Source: Mycobacteroides sp. LB1
Lineage (GTDB): Bacteria; Actinomycetota; Actinomycetes; Mycobacteriales; Mycobacteriaceae
DNA: 64,000 bases
Reading direction: 5' to 3'
Assembly (NCBI RefSeq): GCF_013449725.1
Contig: NZ_JACCFF010000006.1
Location: forward strand, 186,001-250,000
Shown: positions 52,071 to 60,125 of the stretch, in pieces
How the letters are laid out: every line of letters starts with the position of its first letter
How positions within the stretch are numbered: position 1 is the stretch's first letter
Notes under the pieces: generated by a model
Seen by the model: the letters and a program-made list of their open reading frames with translations, nothing else
What the model was told of the DNA's origin: nothing
The model's database searches: none
Position numbers and translations under genes: made by a program

Positions 52071-52919
52071 ATGGACAAACTCATTGTGGGTAGCGAGGCC
52101 ATCGCTGCGGGGGTGCTCACACGGCATGAGCTTCGTCAGCACTACGACACGGTCTTCCGCGATGTGTATCTGCCTGCCGGGGCCGAACTAACTGCGGGTG
52201 TGCGCGCAAGGGCGGCATATCTGTGGGCCGGCAGACAGGGCGTTATCTGTGGGGTGTCGGCCGCTGCGTTGCATGGCAACTCGTACATCTCTGGTGATCG
52301 TGTGGTGGAGCTGAATCGGCAGCGGCGGAATGCGCCGAAGGGAATCGTCATCCGCGGCGACTGTTTGTCATCCGACGAATGCACGATGGTCGGCGATGTC
52401 GCAGTGACTACGCCGGCGAGAACCATCTTCGATATCGGTCGACGAGTACAGACAAGTCGAGCCGTCGAGCTGACTGATGTGCTGCTCCGTGATTGTGATG
52501 CCACCGAAGTGGACGCACTGATCGCTCGGCATCGCGGCGCTCGCGGGCTTCGGCGCCTGCAGAATGTGCTCTTCCTGGCGGATCCTGGGGCCGAATCGGT
52601 GCAGGAAACACGGCTGCGTCTTTGTCTTGTGGGCGCAGGGCTTCCGCGGCCCGAAACGCAGATCGAGCTGCGGGGTTCAAACGGTCGGGTGGTTCGCCTC
52701 GACATGGGCTGGCGCGCAGAATGTTTGGCAGCGGAGTTCGACGGGTCCCAGCACTGGGGGGACTCGACGCAGCATCGTCGCGACATTGAACGGCAGGAGT
52801 TCATCGCAGCGATGGGCTGGAAGCTCGTCCGCGTGAGCCGTGACCAGCTGGCCAACGACCCTGGTGCGGTTGTGGCGCGGGTCAGGGCGGCCTACCGCGC
52901 TAGGGCGCGGGCCGCATGA
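52071..52919 (+). CDS. AbiEi-like / DUF559 (Vsr-type PD-(D/E)XK) putative nuclease
   Basis: A 282-residue protein. The N-terminal ~60 residues fit a winged-helix AbiEi-antitoxin-like domain; the middle resembles AbiEi; and the C-terminal ~75 are a DUF559/Vsr-like fold with D211 and E222-x-D224 in L-A-A-E-F-D-G, then H-W and R-R-D (236-238) and the closing G-W-K-L-V-R-V. E179 may complete a PD-(D/E)XK site. It lies between era and amiA2, adjacent in M. tuberculosis, and is flanked exactly by inverted copies of a 67-bp palindrome. No AbiEii toxin is present. It looks like a mobile or domesticated nuclease; activity unproven. Confidence 0.72.
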   Translation: MDKLIVGSEAIAAGVLTRHELRQHYDTVFRDVYLPAGAELTAGVRARAAYLWAGRQGVICGVSAAALHGNSYISGDRVVELNRQRRNAPKGIVIRGDCLSSDECTMVGDVAVTTPARTIFDIGRRVQTSRAVELTDVLLRDCDATEVDALIARHRGARGLRRLQNVLFLADPGAESVQETRLRLCLVGAGLPRPETQIELRGSNGRVVRLDMGWRAECLAAEFDGSQHWGDSTQHRRDIERQEFIAAMGWKLVRVSRDQLANDPGAVVARVRAAYRARARAA

Positions 52920-52986
52920 CCGCCGACACGCCCGCTTATGGCGAGAACATGCGATACGAAACCGCCACAACACGGCGTGTCGGCGG
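52920..52986. repeat. 67-bp palindromic repeat, downstream inverted copy
   Basis: Begins on the base after the nuclease-like gene's stop codon. Arms CCGCCGACACGCC (52920-52932) and GGCGTGTCGGCGG (52974-52986). Its reverse complement matches the upstream copy at all but about eight of 67 positions, including TTCGTATCGCA in the loop. Length and arms are identical to the upstream copy. Confidence 0.88.
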
Positions 52987-53014
52987 CGAGGTGAGGTGAG
53001 GGCGGCGAGGTGAG
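52982..53014 (+). repeat. G-rich tandem repeat adjoining the palindrome
   Basis: GGCGGCGAGGTGAG occurs at 52982-52995 and again at 53001-53014, 19 bp apart, followed by a degenerate CGGGCGGTGAGGGG. The first copy begins in the right arm of the palindrome. It fills the gap before the end of the convergent amidase gene and may mark an old insertion or replication slippage. Confidence 0.6.
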
Positions 53015-53039
53015 CGGGCGGTGAGGGGCCCGGCGCAGG

Positions 53040-54440
53040 TCACCACCAGGGGTCGGGGGTCTCCGACGCCCAGTTGTTAATCGACTCCAGCTGTGCGGCA
53101 AGGGAAATCAGCAACGGTTCGCTGTTCGCCGGCCCCATCAGCTGGACGCCGATCGGCAGCCCGTCCTCGGTGAACCCGGCGGGCACATTGATCGACGGCC
53201 ACCCGAGCACGTTCCACGGCCACGTCATGGGACAGGCGCCGATCTGCCCGCGATCCGTTGCGACACTGCCGATACCGTCGAAATCGTAGATACCCGTGGG
53301 TGGTTGCGCGGTCGTCGGTGCCAGCACGACGTTGAAGCTGCCGAAGATCTTGCCGACGCGAGCCTGCAGCCGCGGCTCCGCCGCTCGTGCCCGTCGCAAG
53401 GCCCAGCCGGCGAGTTGCCGACCCGTTCGCGTGTTCGCCAATGTGCGCTGGTCCCAATGTGCCCCGGCGTCCAGCCGCTCCCGCCATGGCAGCAGCCCGG
53501 CGGTCGCTCGTGGCAGGAAGTTCAGGCCGAGACCGATTCCGTAATCCGGATCGCCCTCGGACACCATGTGCCCGAGCGAACGCAGCTGGTGACCCACATA
53601 GCGGGTGGCGGTTTCGATCGTCGGATGGATGTGCGCCGGGAACCCCGAGAACGGAACCTTGAACGACAGCGCAATACGAAGCTGGCCCGGGTCCTCGTGG
53701 ACCGCGTCGAGGACCCGAACGTGCGGCGGCTTGTGTAGATCTCCGGACACGTTGCCCGATGCCGCATCCAACAGCAGTGCGGCATCGGCAACGGTGCGCG
53801 CCAAGGGCCCGTGCACCGTTATCCCGTTGAACGCCTCGGCAAGTGGCCACGTGGAGATCCGGCCACGCTGCGGCTTGATGCCGATCAGATGCGTCCAAGC
53901 AGCCGGAATTCGGACGCTCCCGGCCCCATCTGAACCGATTGCCCCGGCGACGAGCCCGGCCGAAACGGCCGCCGCGCTACCGCCCGAGGACCCGCCGGGT
54001 GTGTGACCGCGGCTCCACGGATTGCGGGTATGCCCGAAGCCGGGCCCGCTGGTGAAGGCCCATTGGCCGAGCTCGCAGGTATTGGTCTTGCCGACGATCA
54101 CCGCGCCCGCCGCGCGCAGCCGTCGCACCAGCTCGGCATCCTGGGACTCCGAGCCGACGGCCCCGGCGGTACCGAATGCGGTTGGGGTGCCTGCCAAGTC
54201 GGTGTCGTCTTTGATGGCAATGGGCACTCCGAGCAACGGCAGCCGTTCGCCCTTGGCCAACCGCTTATCGGCCTCGGTGGCGTCGGCAAGGGCGCTCTTG
54301 GTGCACACCACCCGGAACGCGTTGAGGGTGGACTGGCTGGATTTGATCGCGTTGAGCGCGGTGAGGGTCAGCGAGATCGAACTCACCGACCCGGATGCTA
54401 GCGCCGCTGCCTGGGACGTCAGCGTGGGAAAGCCCGACAT
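53040..54440 (-). CDS. amiA2: Amidase, amidase-signature family
   Basis: A 466-residue amidase-signature hydrolase. The Ser-cisSer-Lys triad is visible: Lys in A-I-K-D-D (about residue 77), then the signature G-G-S-S-G-G-S-A-A-A (about 150-159) with the catalytic Ser. Position matches M. tuberculosis amiA2 (Rv2363), divergent from recO. The physiological amide is unknown. Cytoplasmic by lack of a signal peptide. Confidence 0.88.
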   Translation of the reverse strand: MSGFPTLTSQAAALASGSVSSISLTLTALNAIKSSQSTLNAFRVVCTKSALADATEADKRLAKGERLPLLGVPIAIKDDTDLAGTPTAFGTAGAVGSESQDAELVRRLRAAGAVIVGKTNTCELGQWAFTSGPGFGHTRNPWSRGHTPGGSSGGSAAAVSAGLVAGAIGSDGAGSVRIPAAWTHLIGIKPQRGRISTWPLAEAFNGITVHGPLARTVADAALLLDAASGNVSGDLHKPPHVRVLDAVHEDPGQLRIALSFKVPFSGFPAHIHPTIETATRYVGHQLRSLGHMVSEGDPDYGIGLGLNFLPRATAGLLPWRERLDAGAHWDQRTLANTRTGRQLAGWALRRARAAEPRLQARVGKIFGSFNVVLAPTTAQPPTGIYDFDGIGSVATDRGQIGACPMTWPWNVLGWPSINVPAGFTEDGLPIGVQLMGPANSEPLLISLAAQLESINNWASETPDPWW

Positions 54441-54513
54441 GACCAGAAGGGTAAGCCGTCGGAATAGTGCGTCAATGCGGGGATTCGTCGGTACCAGATG
54501 GGAAACTGCTTGA

Positions 54514-55299
54514 ATGCGGCTTTATCGGGATCGTGCTGTCGTGCTGCGGCAGCACAAGCTCGGCGAGGCCGACCGCATTGTGACCCTGCTGACCCGCCAA
54601 CATGGCCTGGTGCGTGCAGTCGCCAAGGGAGTGCGCCGCACCCGCAGTAAGTTTGGGTCACGGCTGGAACCATTCGCGCATATCGATGTGCAGCTGTATC
54701 CGGGACGCAATCTCGACATCGTCACCCAGGTACAGGCCATCGATGCCTTCGCCGCGGACATCGTCAGTGACTACGGCCGGTACACCACCGCCTGCGCCGT
54801 CCTGGAGACCGCCGAGCGGATCGCCGGTGAAGAGCGGGCCCCGGCTCTCGCCCTGCACCGGCTGACGGTCGGCGCCTTGAGAGCGATCGCCGATCAGCAG
54901 CGTTCCCGCGAGCTGGTCCTCGATGCATATCTGCTGCGTGCCATGAGTATCGCCGGGTGGGCGCCCGCCATCAGCGAGTGCGCGCGCTGCGCCGCTCCCG
55001 GTCCGCACCGTGCTTTCCACGTGGGGGCGGGTGGCAGCGTCTGCGTGCACTGCCGTCCCGCGGGGGCGGCGACCCCGCCACAGGGTGTGCTGGAGCTGAT
55101 GGCGGCACTGCACGACGGTGACTGGGCGGCCACCGACGAGGTGCCGCAGACGCAGCGCACCCAAGCCAGCGGATTGATCGCGGCGCATCTGCAGTGGCAT
55201 CTGGAACGCAAGCTACGGACACTGCCGCTCGTCGAACGCGGGACCAGGTTAAATATCACTCATGGTGAAGAACAGCCAGCCCGATCCGCAGCAGGATAA
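54514..55299 (+). CDS. recO: DNA repair protein RecO
   Basis: A 261-residue recombination mediator loading RecA with RecR. N-terminal OB fold (M-R-L-Y-R-D-R-A-V-V-L-R) and a C-terminal region with C-x2-C (C-A-R-C) and C-x2-C (C-V-H-C) that form the zinc site of actinobacterial RecO. It overlaps uppS by 38 bases, an unusually long overlap for this region, so one of the ends may be less conserved. Confidence 0.92.
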   Translation: MRLYRDRAVVLRQHKLGEADRIVTLLTRQHGLVRAVAKGVRRTRSKFGSRLEPFAHIDVQLYPGRNLDIVTQVQAIDAFAADIVSDYGRYTTACAVLETAERIAGEERAPALALHRLTVGALRAIADQQRSRELVLDAYLLRAMSIAGWAPAISECARCAAPGPHRAFHVGAGGSVCVHCRPAGAATPPQGVLELMAALHDGDWAATDEVPQTQRTQASGLIAAHLQWHLERKLRTLPLVERGTRLNITHGEEQPARSAAG

Positions 55300-56170
55300 G
55301 TACTACACCGACTGGGCCGACGTCCCGCCCGGCTACGCCCCGACGTTCCCGGATAAGACGGTGTTCCCTGCGGTGTTCCCCAAGCTGCTGCCCGGTGCGG
55401 GCACTGGCGGTACCCGGCCGCATCCTGCGCCGAAGCATCCGTCGGGCGCCATCCCGCCGGTCATTCCCAAGGAGCTGGTTCCCCGGCACGTCGCGGTGGT
55501 GATGGACGGTAACGGGCGCTGGGCGCGGGCCCGCGGGTTGCCGCGTACCGAGGGCCACAAGATGGGCGAGGCCACGATGATGGACATGGTCTGTGGTGCC
55601 ATCGAGATGGGCATCCCGTGGCTCACCACGTACGCCTTCTCGACGGAGAACTGGCGCCGCCCCGCGGACGAGGTGCGTTTTCTGATGGGCTTCAACCGCG
55701 ATGTGGTCAAGCGGCGCCGACACGATCTGAACAACATGGGAGTGCGGTTCCGTTGGGCAGGCCAGAAGACGCGGTTGTGGAGCAGCGTTTACAAAGAGCT
55801 GGAGATCACCGAGGAGCTCACCAAGAACAACAGCACACTGACGTTGACCACCTGCATCAACTATGGCGGCCGGGCCGAAATCGCCGAGGCGACAAGGAGG
55901 ATCGCGCGTCTGGTGGAATCCGGTCAGCTCAAGCCGGACCGCATCACCGAGGAGACCGTCGCAAAGTACCTCGACGAGCCGGATATGCCCGATGTTGACC
56001 TGTTCCTGCGGCCGTCCGGCGAGCTGCGCTCAAGCAATTTCATGATGTGGCAGGCGGCGTATGCCGAGTTTGTGTTCCAGGAGAAGCTCTACCCCGATTT
56101 CGACCGCCGCGACCTATGGGCGGCCTGCCTGGAATTTGCGCAGCGGGACCGTCGATTCGGATCTGCGTAA
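55262..56170 (+). CDS. uppS: Polyprenyl diphosphate synthase (cis-prenyltransferase, decaprenyl type)
   Basis: A 302-residue cis-prenyltransferase adding isopentenyl units to make the C50 carrier lipid of mycobacterial wall synthesis. The catalytic motif V-M-D-G-N-G-R-W (Asp82) is clear, as are S-T-E-N-W and R-P-S-G-E-L-R-S-S-N-F. The Pro-rich N-terminal ~70 residues are typical of the mycobacterial Rv2361c type. ATG 55262 lies within recO. The next gene starts on its stop (TAATG). Confidence 0.92.
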   Translation: MVKNSQPDPQQDKYYTDWADVPPGYAPTFPDKTVFPAVFPKLLPGAGTGGTRPHPAPKHPSGAIPPVIPKELVPRHVAVVMDGNGRWARARGLPRTEGHKMGEATMMDMVCGAIEMGIPWLTTYAFSTENWRRPADEVRFLMGFNRDVVKRRRHDLNNMGVRFRWAGQKTRLWSSVYKELEITEELTKNNSTLTLTTCINYGGRAEIAEATRRIARLVESGQLKPDRITEETVAKYLDEPDMPDVDLFLRPSGELRSSNFMMWQAAYAEFVFQEKLYPDFDRRDLWAACLEFAQRDRRFGSA

Positions 56171-56580
56171 TGAGCGACCTCGAAAACGGAGACGCTCAGG
56201 CCGTTCTTGACCGCGTGTACCGAGTGCTGCACCCGGTGCTGCCGGTAACCAAGGAACCCGACGGCGCGCTGACCGCCGACTACGAGGGCACGCTGGCCTC
56301 CATCCGCGCGGTCACCATCGCGCCGGGCCTGGAGGTGGTGTCGTTATCGCAGGTGCTGGCCTGGGATGTGGCCGTCAACGCGAAATCGCGGCATCTGGTC
56401 GACGGGCTCGTGCAGAAGTCTCTGTTCGGGAACATCCTGCTGATCGCCAAGGGGCGCAAGGCAGATGTATTGCTGCGCTACAACTTTCCCGCCACGGGCA
56501 TTTCCGACGAGGCGCTGGTGACGTTGTTGTTGATGGTGTTCGCCACCGGTGCCGACGCCCGAAAGGCGTTGGGTAACTAA
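56170..56580 (+). CDS. Conserved hypothetical protein (Rv2360c-type)
   Basis: A 136-residue acidic alpha/beta protein with no signal peptide or membrane helix. The pattern L-T-A-D-Y-E-G-T-L-A-S-I-R-A-V-T followed by A-V-N-A-K-S-R-H-L-V suggests a YbjN/CesT-like chaperone fold. ATG 56170 shares its A with the uppS stop. It is convergent with zur, 12 bases apart. Role unknown. Confidence 0.75.
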   Translation: MSDLENGDAQAVLDRVYRVLHPVLPVTKEPDGALTADYEGTLASIRAVTIAPGLEVVSLSQVLAWDVAVNAKSRHLVDGLVQKSLFGNILLIAKGRKADVLLRYNFPATGISDEALVTLLLMVFATGADARKALGN

Positions 56581-56592
56581 AGAAACGGGTAA

Positions 56593-57027
56593 CTAGGAGG
56601 CCGGGCGAGCGGCGCTGCAGCGCCGGCAGAAGCCGAAGACCTCCACCGTGTGGTGGACGTCGGTGAAGCCGTGCTCCTCGGCGATATCGGTGGCCCACGC
56701 TTCGACCGCACCAGCCTGCACCTCGACCGCGAAACCGCAACTGTGGCAGACCAAGTGGTGATGGTGCCCGTCCGAACAGCGACGGTAGACCGATTCGCCG
56801 GTGTCGTTGCGCAGGACGTCGACCTCACCTGATGTAGACATCGACTGCAGGGTCCGGTAGACGGTGGTCAGGCCGATGCCTTCGCCCATGCGCTTGAGAT
56901 CGTCATGCAGCTCCTGAGCCGACTTGAATTCGTCGGTCCGCTTCAGCAAGGCGGTAATGGCCGCGCGTTGACGGGTCGAACGCACGGCGCCCGGCAGAGC
57001 GGGCCGTTCCTCGCGCACGGGGCTCAT
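56593..57027 (-). CDS. zur: Zinc uptake regulator Zur (FurB)
   Basis: A 144-residue Fur-family repressor. Winged helix (about 15-80) then the H-H-H-H-L-V-C-H-S-C regulatory/structural region; Cys94/Cys97 and Cys134/Cys137 form the structural zinc site. With zinc bound it represses uptake genes through AT-rich palindromes. ATG 57027 overlaps the smtB stop (ATGA), the same smtB-zur pair known in M. tuberculosis. A site that fits it lies upstream of the divergent cluster at 57820. Confidence 0.93.
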   Translation of the reverse strand: MSPVREERPALPGAVRSTRQRAAITALLKRTDEFKSAQELHDDLKRMGEGIGLTTVYRTLQSMSTSGEVDVLRNDTGESVYRRCSDGHHHHLVCHSCGFAVEVQAGAVEAWATDIAEEHGFTDVHHTVEVFGFCRRCSAARPAS

Positions 57028-57383
57028 CGCTGTTCCTCGGTGTGCGCTACCGCGTCGACGACGATATGGGAGAGGTGATCGTCGACGAGGCGGTACATCA
57101 CCTCTCGTCCCTGGCGTTCCCCGGAGACCACGCCGGCCGCCTTGAGCACCCGCAGGTGCTGGCTGATGAGCGGCTGCGCGACACCGACGGCGTCGACTAA
57201 CTCGTGGACGCAGCGTTGCGATTCGCGCAGCTGCAGCACGATCGCGATACGTACCGGTGCGGCGAGTGCACGGAGCAGCTCACCGGACTGTTCGAGGATC
57301 TCGCGCGGGGGCAGCGGCCCGGGCGGCGTGAGCGGAGCATGCGGTGGTTCGTCATGTGCGGAACTAAGCACGGTGTTCACCAC
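57024..57383 (-). CDS. smtB: Zinc-responsive ArsR/SmtB family repressor
   Basis: A 119-residue metal sensor. A winged helix (about 30-100, with Q-P-L-I-S-Q-H-L-R-V-L-K recognition helix) and the alpha-5 zinc site D101-x-H103-x10-H114-x2-E117. In M. tuberculosis, SmtB releases DNA when zinc is high and so allows zur expression. GTG 57383 (or 57380) has GAGGTGA upstream. The N-terminal ~24 residues are Pro-rich and variable. Confidence 0.92.
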   Translation of the reverse strand: MVNTVLSSAHDEPPHAPLTPPGPLPPREILEQSGELLRALAAPVRIAIVLQLRESQRCVHELVDAVGVAQPLISQHLRVLKAAGVVSGERQGREVMYRLVDDHLSHIVVDAVAHTEEQR

Positions 57384-57788
57384 GGCGCTTCACCTCAACC
57401 TGAATCACGCCCCGGCCTGTCCGGAGACCCAACATTCGGTCCGGCGGCAAACCGGACCCATCTATTGAGGGTAGTGGCCTATTGCCGTTCTGGTGGTAAG
57501 GGTGTGACCGTGGCGGTTGGTGCCCGGTGCAGACCCCTGCTGTGGCCGGGTCGAGTGCCGAGCTCCTTGGATGTTTGCTGAATCGCCTCGATCTGCCACC
57601 GTGCCCGGCGGTGTTCGGCACGGCGGGCCTGCAAGCGTCGCGGTAATCGATGATTCGTGCCGCGTCGGCGCCGCGTTCACTCCCGGGTCTGTGCCGTCGT
57701 GCCCCTCGGCTCCCTCCGATCAAAATTATGTTCTCAACCTGGCCAATTGTGGGTGAGCAGAGTCACAGCGCGCTCACAGGCTGCTGCG
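57384..57788. other. Non-coding gap between smtB and the metal-repressed cluster
   Basis: About 400 bases without a convincing gene. It must contain the smtB promoter at its left end, though no clear -10 is visible. The middle (57480-57700) is GC-rich with frames open on both strands but no start with a ribosome site and no recognisable protein; a degraded gene is possible. The right part (57715-57760) is AT-richer (CAAAATTATGTTCTC). Confidence 0.5.
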
Positions 57789-57838
57789 TTGACATGAGAC
57801 GGCGCAGTCTCTACGTTATGAAAACGATAATCATTTCC
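57789..57838 (+). promoter_or_regulatory. Consensus promoter with Zur/Fur-like operator over the start site
   Basis: TTGACA (57789-57794), a 17-base spacer and TACGTT (57812-57817) predict a start near 57824. The pseudo-palindrome GAAAACGAT-A-ATCATTTCC (57820-57838, seven of nine positions symmetric) covers that start. Its form closely resembles mycobacterial Zur boxes (TGAAAAT...ATTTTCA) and Fur-type boxes, so the operon should be off when the metal is plentiful. zur and smtB lie just upstream on the other strand. Confidence 0.75.
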
Positions 57839-57874
57839 AATTGAGACCATGACGCCTACCCGAGGATGATCGCG

Positions 57875-58957
57875 ATGGCTACCTTTGCTACCGACACCAA
57901 TGAGCTGAAGAACACCGACAGTGGAAATCGGCCGGGGTGGTTCGTCAGCAGACGCGTCGACATCCTCTTTGTCTTCGGGCTGGGCGCGTTGTTGTCGGCG
58001 GTGCTCTTCGCGGCCGACGGACACAAGGGGGTATTCCTCGTCGGTGCGGTGGCCTTTTCACTGCTGTCCGACCTGCCGCATGTGCTGACGACGACGGCCC
58101 GGGTCTGGATGGATCCGCGGGAACGGTCGCGGTTCTGGGCGCACTACGTGATCAGCTTCATCGTGGTCGGCGCGATCGTCGGCACGCTGTGGTTCGGCGG
58201 CTGGCTCGTACCACTGCTGGCCATCTGGGCCTATTGGCAGGTGTTCCACGTCGTCAAACAGCACTTCGGCATCATCAACATCTACGCCGCGAAGAACGGC
58301 TACAAGGGTCCGCGCGACCGGATCAAGTACGCGTTGTACGCGGTCTGCCTGGCCCCGGTGCTGTACCGGGCGAGCCATGGCCTGAACTTCTCCGAGTACG
58401 TGGTCTTAGGTCACCGGCTGCCCTTCTCGAGTCTGAGCGTGCCGGTGCCGCCCATCCCCGGATTCGTGGTAATCGGTGGATTCGTCTGCGCCGCAGTCCT
58501 GTTGGGTATGGCCGTCTGGGAGCAATTCCAGCTCAAGCGGGCCGGGCAGCGTGCGCTTCCGGCCATGTCGGTGGCGACCTTCGTTATTGCGGCGCTGTCC
58601 TACAACCTGTCCTACCTGCTGGTCTCAGACCTTTTCGCGCTCATTCTGATCGCGACGACCACACACAGCCTGCAGTACCACCTGATCAACTGGACGCGGA
58701 ACAACACCCGCTTCGCGCGCACCGAGGATCCGGGCGAGAAGAAGCTGCTGCTGGCGCGGTTGTCGACCCGCAAGGCACTGCCGCTGTACATCGCATTCTT
58801 CGCGGGGTTGGGGGTCCTCGCAGGGCAGCTCGACACGGTCATCTTCGCGGTTCCGCTGACCTTTGTGCTGCACCACTTCTACATGGACGGCGCACTGTGG
58901 AAGAGCAAGGGCAACCCCGAACTGGCCCATGATCTGGGAATCGTTCGTGCTGGATAG
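57875..58957 (+). CDS. Polytopic membrane protein with conserved His pairs, first gene of the metal-repressed cluster
   Basis: A 360-residue protein with about eight membrane helices. His residues recur at helix ends: D-L-P-H69, F-H125-x4-H130-F-G, T-H264-x4-H269 and L-H333-H334-F, reminiscent of diiron/His-cluster membrane enzymes such as Brp/Blh-type dioxygenases or membrane hydroxylases. ATG 57875 is chosen because CGAGG lies nine bases upstream; ATG 57866 has none. It overlaps the next gene by 11 bases. It could be an oxygenase of the pathway or a transporter. I do not recognise a named family with certainty. Confidence 0.7.
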   Translation: MATFATDTNELKNTDSGNRPGWFVSRRVDILFVFGLGALLSAVLFAADGHKGVFLVGAVAFSLLSDLPHVLTTTARVWMDPRERSRFWAHYVISFIVVGAIVGTLWFGGWLVPLLAIWAYWQVFHVVKQHFGIINIYAAKNGYKGPRDRIKYALYAVCLAPVLYRASHGLNFSEYVVLGHRLPFSSLSVPVPPIPGFVVIGGFVCAAVLLGMAVWEQFQLKRAGQRALPAMSVATFVIAALSYNLSYLLVSDLFALILIATTTHSLQYHLINWTRNNTRFARTEDPGEKKLLLARLSTRKALPLYIAFFAGLGVLAGQLDTVIFAVPLTFVLHHFYMDGALWKSKGNPELAHDLGIVRAG

Positions 58958-60125
58958 AGGTCTGATCGAGAATTCGGCCGGGCAGCGGCTCGCCGGATCG
59001 CCGGTGACGGTACGCCGAGTGGAATCGCACTGTGAGGCCAAGCAATTCATCGCGGTGCCGTGGCAGATCTACGGTGACGATCCCTGCTGGCGGCCCACGC
59101 TGCGCCGCGTCATGCGCGCGAAGATGGACTCGAAGCACAACCCGCTGCACCGGGAGGTGCAGATCGAGAACTTCGTCGCCTACCGCGGTGGCAGCCCGGT
59201 TGGCCGCATCTCCGCCAGTATCGACTCGGCATACGTGCAGCGCTACGGCGACTGCGCATTCTTTGGGTTCTTCGAGAGTGATGACGACGAGGAGGTCGCG
59301 GGCGCTCTGCTCGGGGCGGCCGAGCAATGGGCCGCGCGCCGGGACATCACCAAGATCGTCGGCCCCTTCAGTTACACCTCCCGCGAGGAGGTCGGCTTGC
59401 TGATTTCCGGGTACGACAGGCCGCCGGCCGTTATGCAGCCTTACAACCCGCGGTATTACCCACGGCTGCTGGAGGCGGCCGGATACCGCAAGAAGTTCGA
59501 TACCGCCTCCTACCGTTGGCAACTTGACGGCAGCCAGGAGGTGCGGCAGCGCCTGCTCAAGCGGGCCGACGCGGTGATGCGCGACCAGGGAGTGACGGTG
59601 CGTTCGGTGCGGATGCGCGATTACGCTGCCGAGCTGGAGGTGCTGCGCGGGCTTTACAACGACTCCTTCGCCCACCATCCCGAGAATGTCCCGCTCAGTC
59701 GCGAGGTGTTCTCGGGGATGGCGGCGGAGATGCGGCCGCTGATCGACCCGAATATCGTCCGGATTGTCGAATCCGGGGGCAACCCGGTGGGATTCCTGCT
59801 CATGCTGCCCGACGTCAACGAGATCGCCGGACGCTCCGGCCGTCTCACCCCGGCGCTGCTGGCCCGGCTAGCGGCCCGGCGCGACGGGCGCATCCGCGGG
59901 ATCGGCACCGCTGTCGTGGTGCTCATCGGCGCGGTGCAGACCCAGTTCGGCGCGGGCATCGGCAGGATCCTGGCGGGGGAGATCGTCCGGACGATTACCG
60001 GCAGCGGGTACTCCTCGGTTGCTACCACATGGGTACACGAGGACAACGTGTGGTCGAATTCGCTTACTGCCCAGATGAAAACAGATCCGGAGAAAATTCA
60101 CCGGGTCTACCAGAAGGCGCTGTGA
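58947..60125 (+). CDS. GNAT-superfamily N-acyltransferase (YghO / bacterial-ceramide-synthase-like)
   Basis: A 392-residue double-domain GNAT protein. The first domain shows V-A-Y-R-G-G-S-P-V-G-R-I-S-A, then F-F-G-F-F-E-S-D-D-D, G-P-F-S-Y-T-S-R-E-E and P-Y-N-P-R-Y-Y, the pattern of the YghO group; the second GNAT-like half runs from about 220 to 390. Some relatives N-acylate sphingoid bases (bacterial ceramide synthases). GTG 58947 overlaps the upstream stop; ATG 58929 is an alternative. Expected role: joining an acyl chain to an amine, such as the diamine made by the last two genes. Confidence 0.75.
   Translation: MLDRGLIENSAGQRLAGSPVTVRRVESHCEAKQFIAVPWQIYGDDPCWRPTLRRVMRAKMDSKHNPLHREVQIENFVAYRGGSPVGRISASIDSAYVQRYGDCAFFGFFESDDDEEVAGALLGAAEQWAARRDITKIVGPFSYTSREEVGLLISGYDRPPAVMQPYNPRYYPRLLEAAGYRKKFDTASYRWQLDGSQEVRQRLLKRADAVMRDQGVTVRSVRMRDYAAELEVLRGLYNDSFAHHPENVPLSREVFSGMAAEMRPLIDPNIVRIVESGGNPVGFLLMLPDVNEIAGRSGRLTPALLARLAARRDGRIRGIGTAVVVLIGAVQTQFGAGIGRILAGEIVRTITGSGYSSVATTWVHEDNVWSNSLTAQMKTDPEKIHRVYQKAL

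Noticed and set aside
52982..53014. CRISPR-like array
   Set aside because: Only two copies of a 14-bp G-rich repeat with a 5-bp gap, no spacers and no cas genes.
57480..57700. Degraded transposase or integrase gene
   Set aside because: Open frames exist on both strands, but none shows a catalytic motif or flanking inverted repeats; not enough to call a mobile element.
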